NCBI GenBank assembly: GCA_903870175.1
Contig: CAIQBY010000033.1
Span: 1 to 43,354, forward strand
DNA: 43,354 nucleotides
Direction: 5' to 3'
DNA from: an uncultured Bacteroidota bacterium
GTDB taxonomy: Bacteria > Bacteroidota > Bacteroidia > 2-12-FULL-35-15
Shown here piece by piece: positions 41,726-43,354 of the stretch; the stretch's first letter is position 1; each line of letters starts with the position of its first letter. Both the position numbers and the translations under genes were made by a program. The notes under the pieces were generated by a model that was given only the letters and a program-made list of their open reading frames with translations, had not been told where the DNA came from and did not search any database.

Positions 41726-42145
41726 TTTCAGTTTAACATGAAGACGTTTCAGTTTGACATGAAGACGTTTCAATTTGACATGAAGACGTTCCAGTTTGAC
41801 ATGAAGACGTTTCAGTTTGGCATGAAGACGTTCCAGTTTGACATGAAGACGTTTCAGTTTGGCATGAAGACATTCCAGTTTGGCATGAAGACTTTCCAGT
41901 TTGACATGAAGACGTTCCAGTTTGACATGAAGACGTTTCAGTTTGGCATGAAGACGTTCCAGTTTGACATGAAGACGTTTCAGTTTGGCATGAAGACGTT
42001 CCAGTTTGATACGAAGACATTCCAGTTTGACACGAAGACGTTTCAGTTTGGCATGAAGACGTTCCAGTTTGATACGAAGACATTCCAGTTTGACATGAAG
42101 ATGTTCCAGTTTGACACGAAGACGTTTCAATTTTTGATTAAAGCA
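41726..42145. repeat. Tandem array E: about twenty 21-bp CAGTTTGACATGAAGACG units
   Basis: Nineteen well-kept units and a decayed twentieth follow each other with exact 21-bp spacing. Most read TT(T/C)CAGTTTG(A/G)CATGAAGACG. Two unit types alternate over units 4-13 (42-bp higher-order period). Units 14-19 repeat as a 63-bp block (units 14 and 17 are identical). Three frames on the two strands are open through the array (FQFDMKT heptads on plus, LHVKLER heptads on minus), simply because 21 is a multiple of three. Unlike the other arrays, I see no inverted ends. It adjoins array F. Confidence 0.88.
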
Positions 42146-42210
42146 GTACCTTTCAGAGGCTTGTTTTTTGTTCTTTTTGCGCCAGAATTCCCGAAATACC
42201 CCGAAATCCG

Positions 42211-42531
42211 TTTTTAATGTCAAAAAAACTTTCAATAACTTCATTGGAACAATAAATCTCAAGATTAAAATATTTTATAACTTTATTATTCACTCCAATA
42301 ATGTTGTAGAATATTTTTATAATCTTAAAAATTGTTTCAATTACATTAAAAGCCATGGCTTTTAATGTGATAAAATATTTCTTTAATATCATTAGTACAA
42401 CTTTTCACATCATTGTTGTGAACAATAATGTGAAAGAATATTTAAATCGTACTAAAAAATATTTTTTTAATTTGATTGAAACTTTAAATCTCGAGATTTA
42501 AACATTATATCATTTAACTGGAATAATATTT
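42211..42531. repeat. Array F: degenerate 21-bp-period tract with perfect palindromes
   Basis: The heptamer AATATTT recurs at 42310, 42374, 42437, 42458 and 42525, and AATATTTT at 42269. The spacings (41, 64, 63, 21, 67) fall close to multiples of 21. Units such as TTTATAACTTTATTATT and TTTATAATCTTAAAAATT align at 21- or 42-bp steps. The tract holds perfect palindromes of 26 bp (42343-42368, half-site ACATTAAAAGCCA) and 20 bp (42483-42502, half-site TTTAAATCTC), plus an imperfect one at 42399-42434. It is a decayed or fast-diverging relative of the other arrays. Stop codons interrupt all readings. Confidence 0.65.
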
Positions 42532-42723
42532 AACACAAAAACCGATTTTTGAGGGTTTAATGGGGTTTCAGAGGGTTGGAGGTGGAAAAAAGGGTGTTTT
42601 TGGAGGAAAATAAAGAAAAACAAGAAAAATTTTTAGAGTAAAAATAATTCGATTTTGAGTATAAATTTGTGTGATTAAAATTTATACCTATTTCTATTAA
42701 TCATCACTTTTTCAATTGCTGCC

Positions 42724-42750
42724 TTTGCAGGTGTTTTTTTCACCTGCAAA
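42724..42750. repeat. Perfect stem-loop upstream of the Y1 transposase
   Basis: TTTGCAGGTG (42724-42733) and CACCTGCAAA (42741-42750) form a perfect 10-bp stem with a seven-T loop, 58 bp before the transposase ATG. Y1 transposases recognise hairpins of this size, so it could be a left-end structure. A regulatory hairpin is the alternative. Confidence 0.6.
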
Positions 42751-42808
42751 CTTTGTACTCTCAAAATATATTCAGCATCTATTCCTATCAAATGAGTACT
42801 TTTACAAA

Positions 42809-43342
42809 ATGCCATCCATCAGAAAAGAATCCAATGTTTATTTTTTCACAGCCACCAATCTAAACTGGGTTAAACTACTTGAAGATGACGAACACAAAAA
42901 ATTAGTAATTAGCAGTTTGAAATTTTTAAGTGATAACAAAAGAGTAAAAGTAATAGCCTTCGTAATAATGCCAAACCATATACATATTATATGGGAAATA
43001 CTTGCCCCTCATAAAACCGAAAATATACAAAGAGATTTTTTGAAATACACCGCCCAGCAAATAAAGTGGAGTTTAGTAAATAAAGATTCTACTTTGTTGG
43101 ATGCTATCAGAGTAAATGCAAAAGACAGAAGATACCAGCTTTGGGAACGAAATCCTAATTGGTTTGCACTTGATAATACAGTAACTCTTTTGCAAAAGTT
43201 AAACTACATTCATAATAATCCTTGTCAGGCAAAATGGTTATTGGCAGACAAGCCGGAAGATTATAAATATTCAAGTGCACAATACTATATTTTAGATGAC
43301 AAAGATTTTGATTTCCTTACAAGTTACAAGGATATAATGTAA
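42809..43342 (+). CDS. REP-associated-type Y1 (IS200-like) transposase
   Basis: The 177-residue protein, from ATG 42809 (MPSIRKESNVYFFTATN), belongs to the single-strand HUH Y1 transposase superfamily. The metal-binding HUH motif is IMPNHIHIIWEI (His57, His59) and Tyr80 (FLKYTAQQIKWS) is a candidate catalytic tyrosine. The C-terminal YIHNNPCQAKWLLADKPEDYKYSSAQYY is typical of the REP-associated (TnpA-REP, RAYT) group. The gene appears complete. It follows a perfect stem-loop and a 320-bp palindrome-rich tract (array F), fitting a protein that acts on palindromic DNA. The right end of the element is not visible because the window ends 12 bp later. A possible -7 box (TAAATTTG) is at 42662-42669. 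Confidence 0.9.
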   Translation: MPSIRKESNVYFFTATNLNWVKLLEDDEHKKLVISSLKFLSDNKRVKVIAFVIMPNHIHIIWEILAPHKTENIQRDFLKYTAQQIKWSLVNKDSTLLDAIRVNAKDRRYQLWERNPNWFALDNTVTLLQKLNYIHNNPCQAKWLLADKPEDYKYSSAQYYILDDKDFDFLTSYKDIM

Positions 43343-43354
43343 TTTTGTTTTATG

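Noticed and set aside
41576-42262. 228-residue minus-strand coiled-coil protein and 174-residue plus-strand FQFDMKT protein over array E
   Set aside because: Open frames follow automatically from a stop-free 21-bp unit; both strands are open and no promoter box or flanking conserved domain is seen. Kept as a question in the findings, not annotated as genes.
3802-42531. CRISPR arrays
   Set aside because: The repeats are contiguous 21-mers without unique 30-40 bp spacers, and no cas genes are present.
3802-42531. Plasmid or chromosomal origin iterons
   Set aside because: The period fits iterons, but six arrays of different sequence lie among housekeeping genes without any Rep or DnaA gene.

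Overview
The window looks like a chromosomal segment of a Bacteroidota bacterium, probably an environmental or poorly cultured lineage. This rests on several points: AT-rich DNA; promoters with the Bacteroidota -7 box TAnnTTTG in front of many genes; little Shine-Dalgarno signal; Bacteroidota-typical families (DUF2723, DUF2851, SiaB/SiaC pair, Wzi/RemB-like proteins, bifunctional PGI/PMI); and two large secreted proteins ending in the gliding-motility-associated (CHU_C, type B) type IX secretion sorting domain. No plasmid, phage or rRNA genes are visible. One Y1 (REP-associated type) transposase lies at the right end.

Layout. 1-2.5 kb: a partial lipoprotein, free-Met-(R)-sulfoxide reductase and ComF on minus, then a coiled-coil membrane protein. 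2.5-6.3 kb: ruvB, an orphan gene with its own promoter and terminator, a hemerythrin and a thioredoxin-like protein. 6.5-9.5 kb: an ABC-F ATPase and the siaB-siaC pair. 9.6-13.1 kb (minus): DUF2851, PspC, a TrkA-N potassium channel and an RmlD-like reductase. 13.2-15.3 kb: DinB, queG and a small conserved protein. 15.4-22.5 kb (minus): a surface-polysaccharide cluster, gmd - four-helix-bundle gene - fcl - Wzi/RemB-like - WecA-like - Wzi/RemB-like. 22.6-29.8 kb: an orphan gene, gcvH, gpsA, lysS, PGI/PMI, lipB and a polysaccharide deacetylase. 29.8-36 kb: a DUF2723 membrane protein, tRNA-Gln, a secreted protein, a tRNA with CAT anticodon, a HAD phosphatase, a YXWGXW-type protein and DUF502. 36.4-41.5 kb (minus): two tandem adhesin-like T9SS substrates. 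41.7-43.35 kb: two repeat arrays and the Y1 transposase.

How genes connect. PGI/PMI can feed mannose-6-phosphate toward GDP-mannose, which Gmd and Fcl convert to GDP-L-fucose. The WecA-like transferase starts lipid-linked glycan assembly and the Wzi-like proteins would act at the outer membrane. GcvH and LipB both belong to lipoylation biology.

The most unusual signal is outside the genes. Six intergenic tracts (3802-3948, 13775-14001, 23499-23575, 36163-36321, 41726-42145, 42211-42531) are tandem arrays with a period of 21 bp. Their unit sequences are unrelated to each other, and most have an overall inverted symmetry. A second layer is made of dispersed palindromic elements. One is inserted in frame inside the sulfoxide reductase gene. 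Others abut translation starts, or flank the four-helix-bundle gene between gmd and fcl. The window also has an unusual number of apparent TTG/GTG starts.
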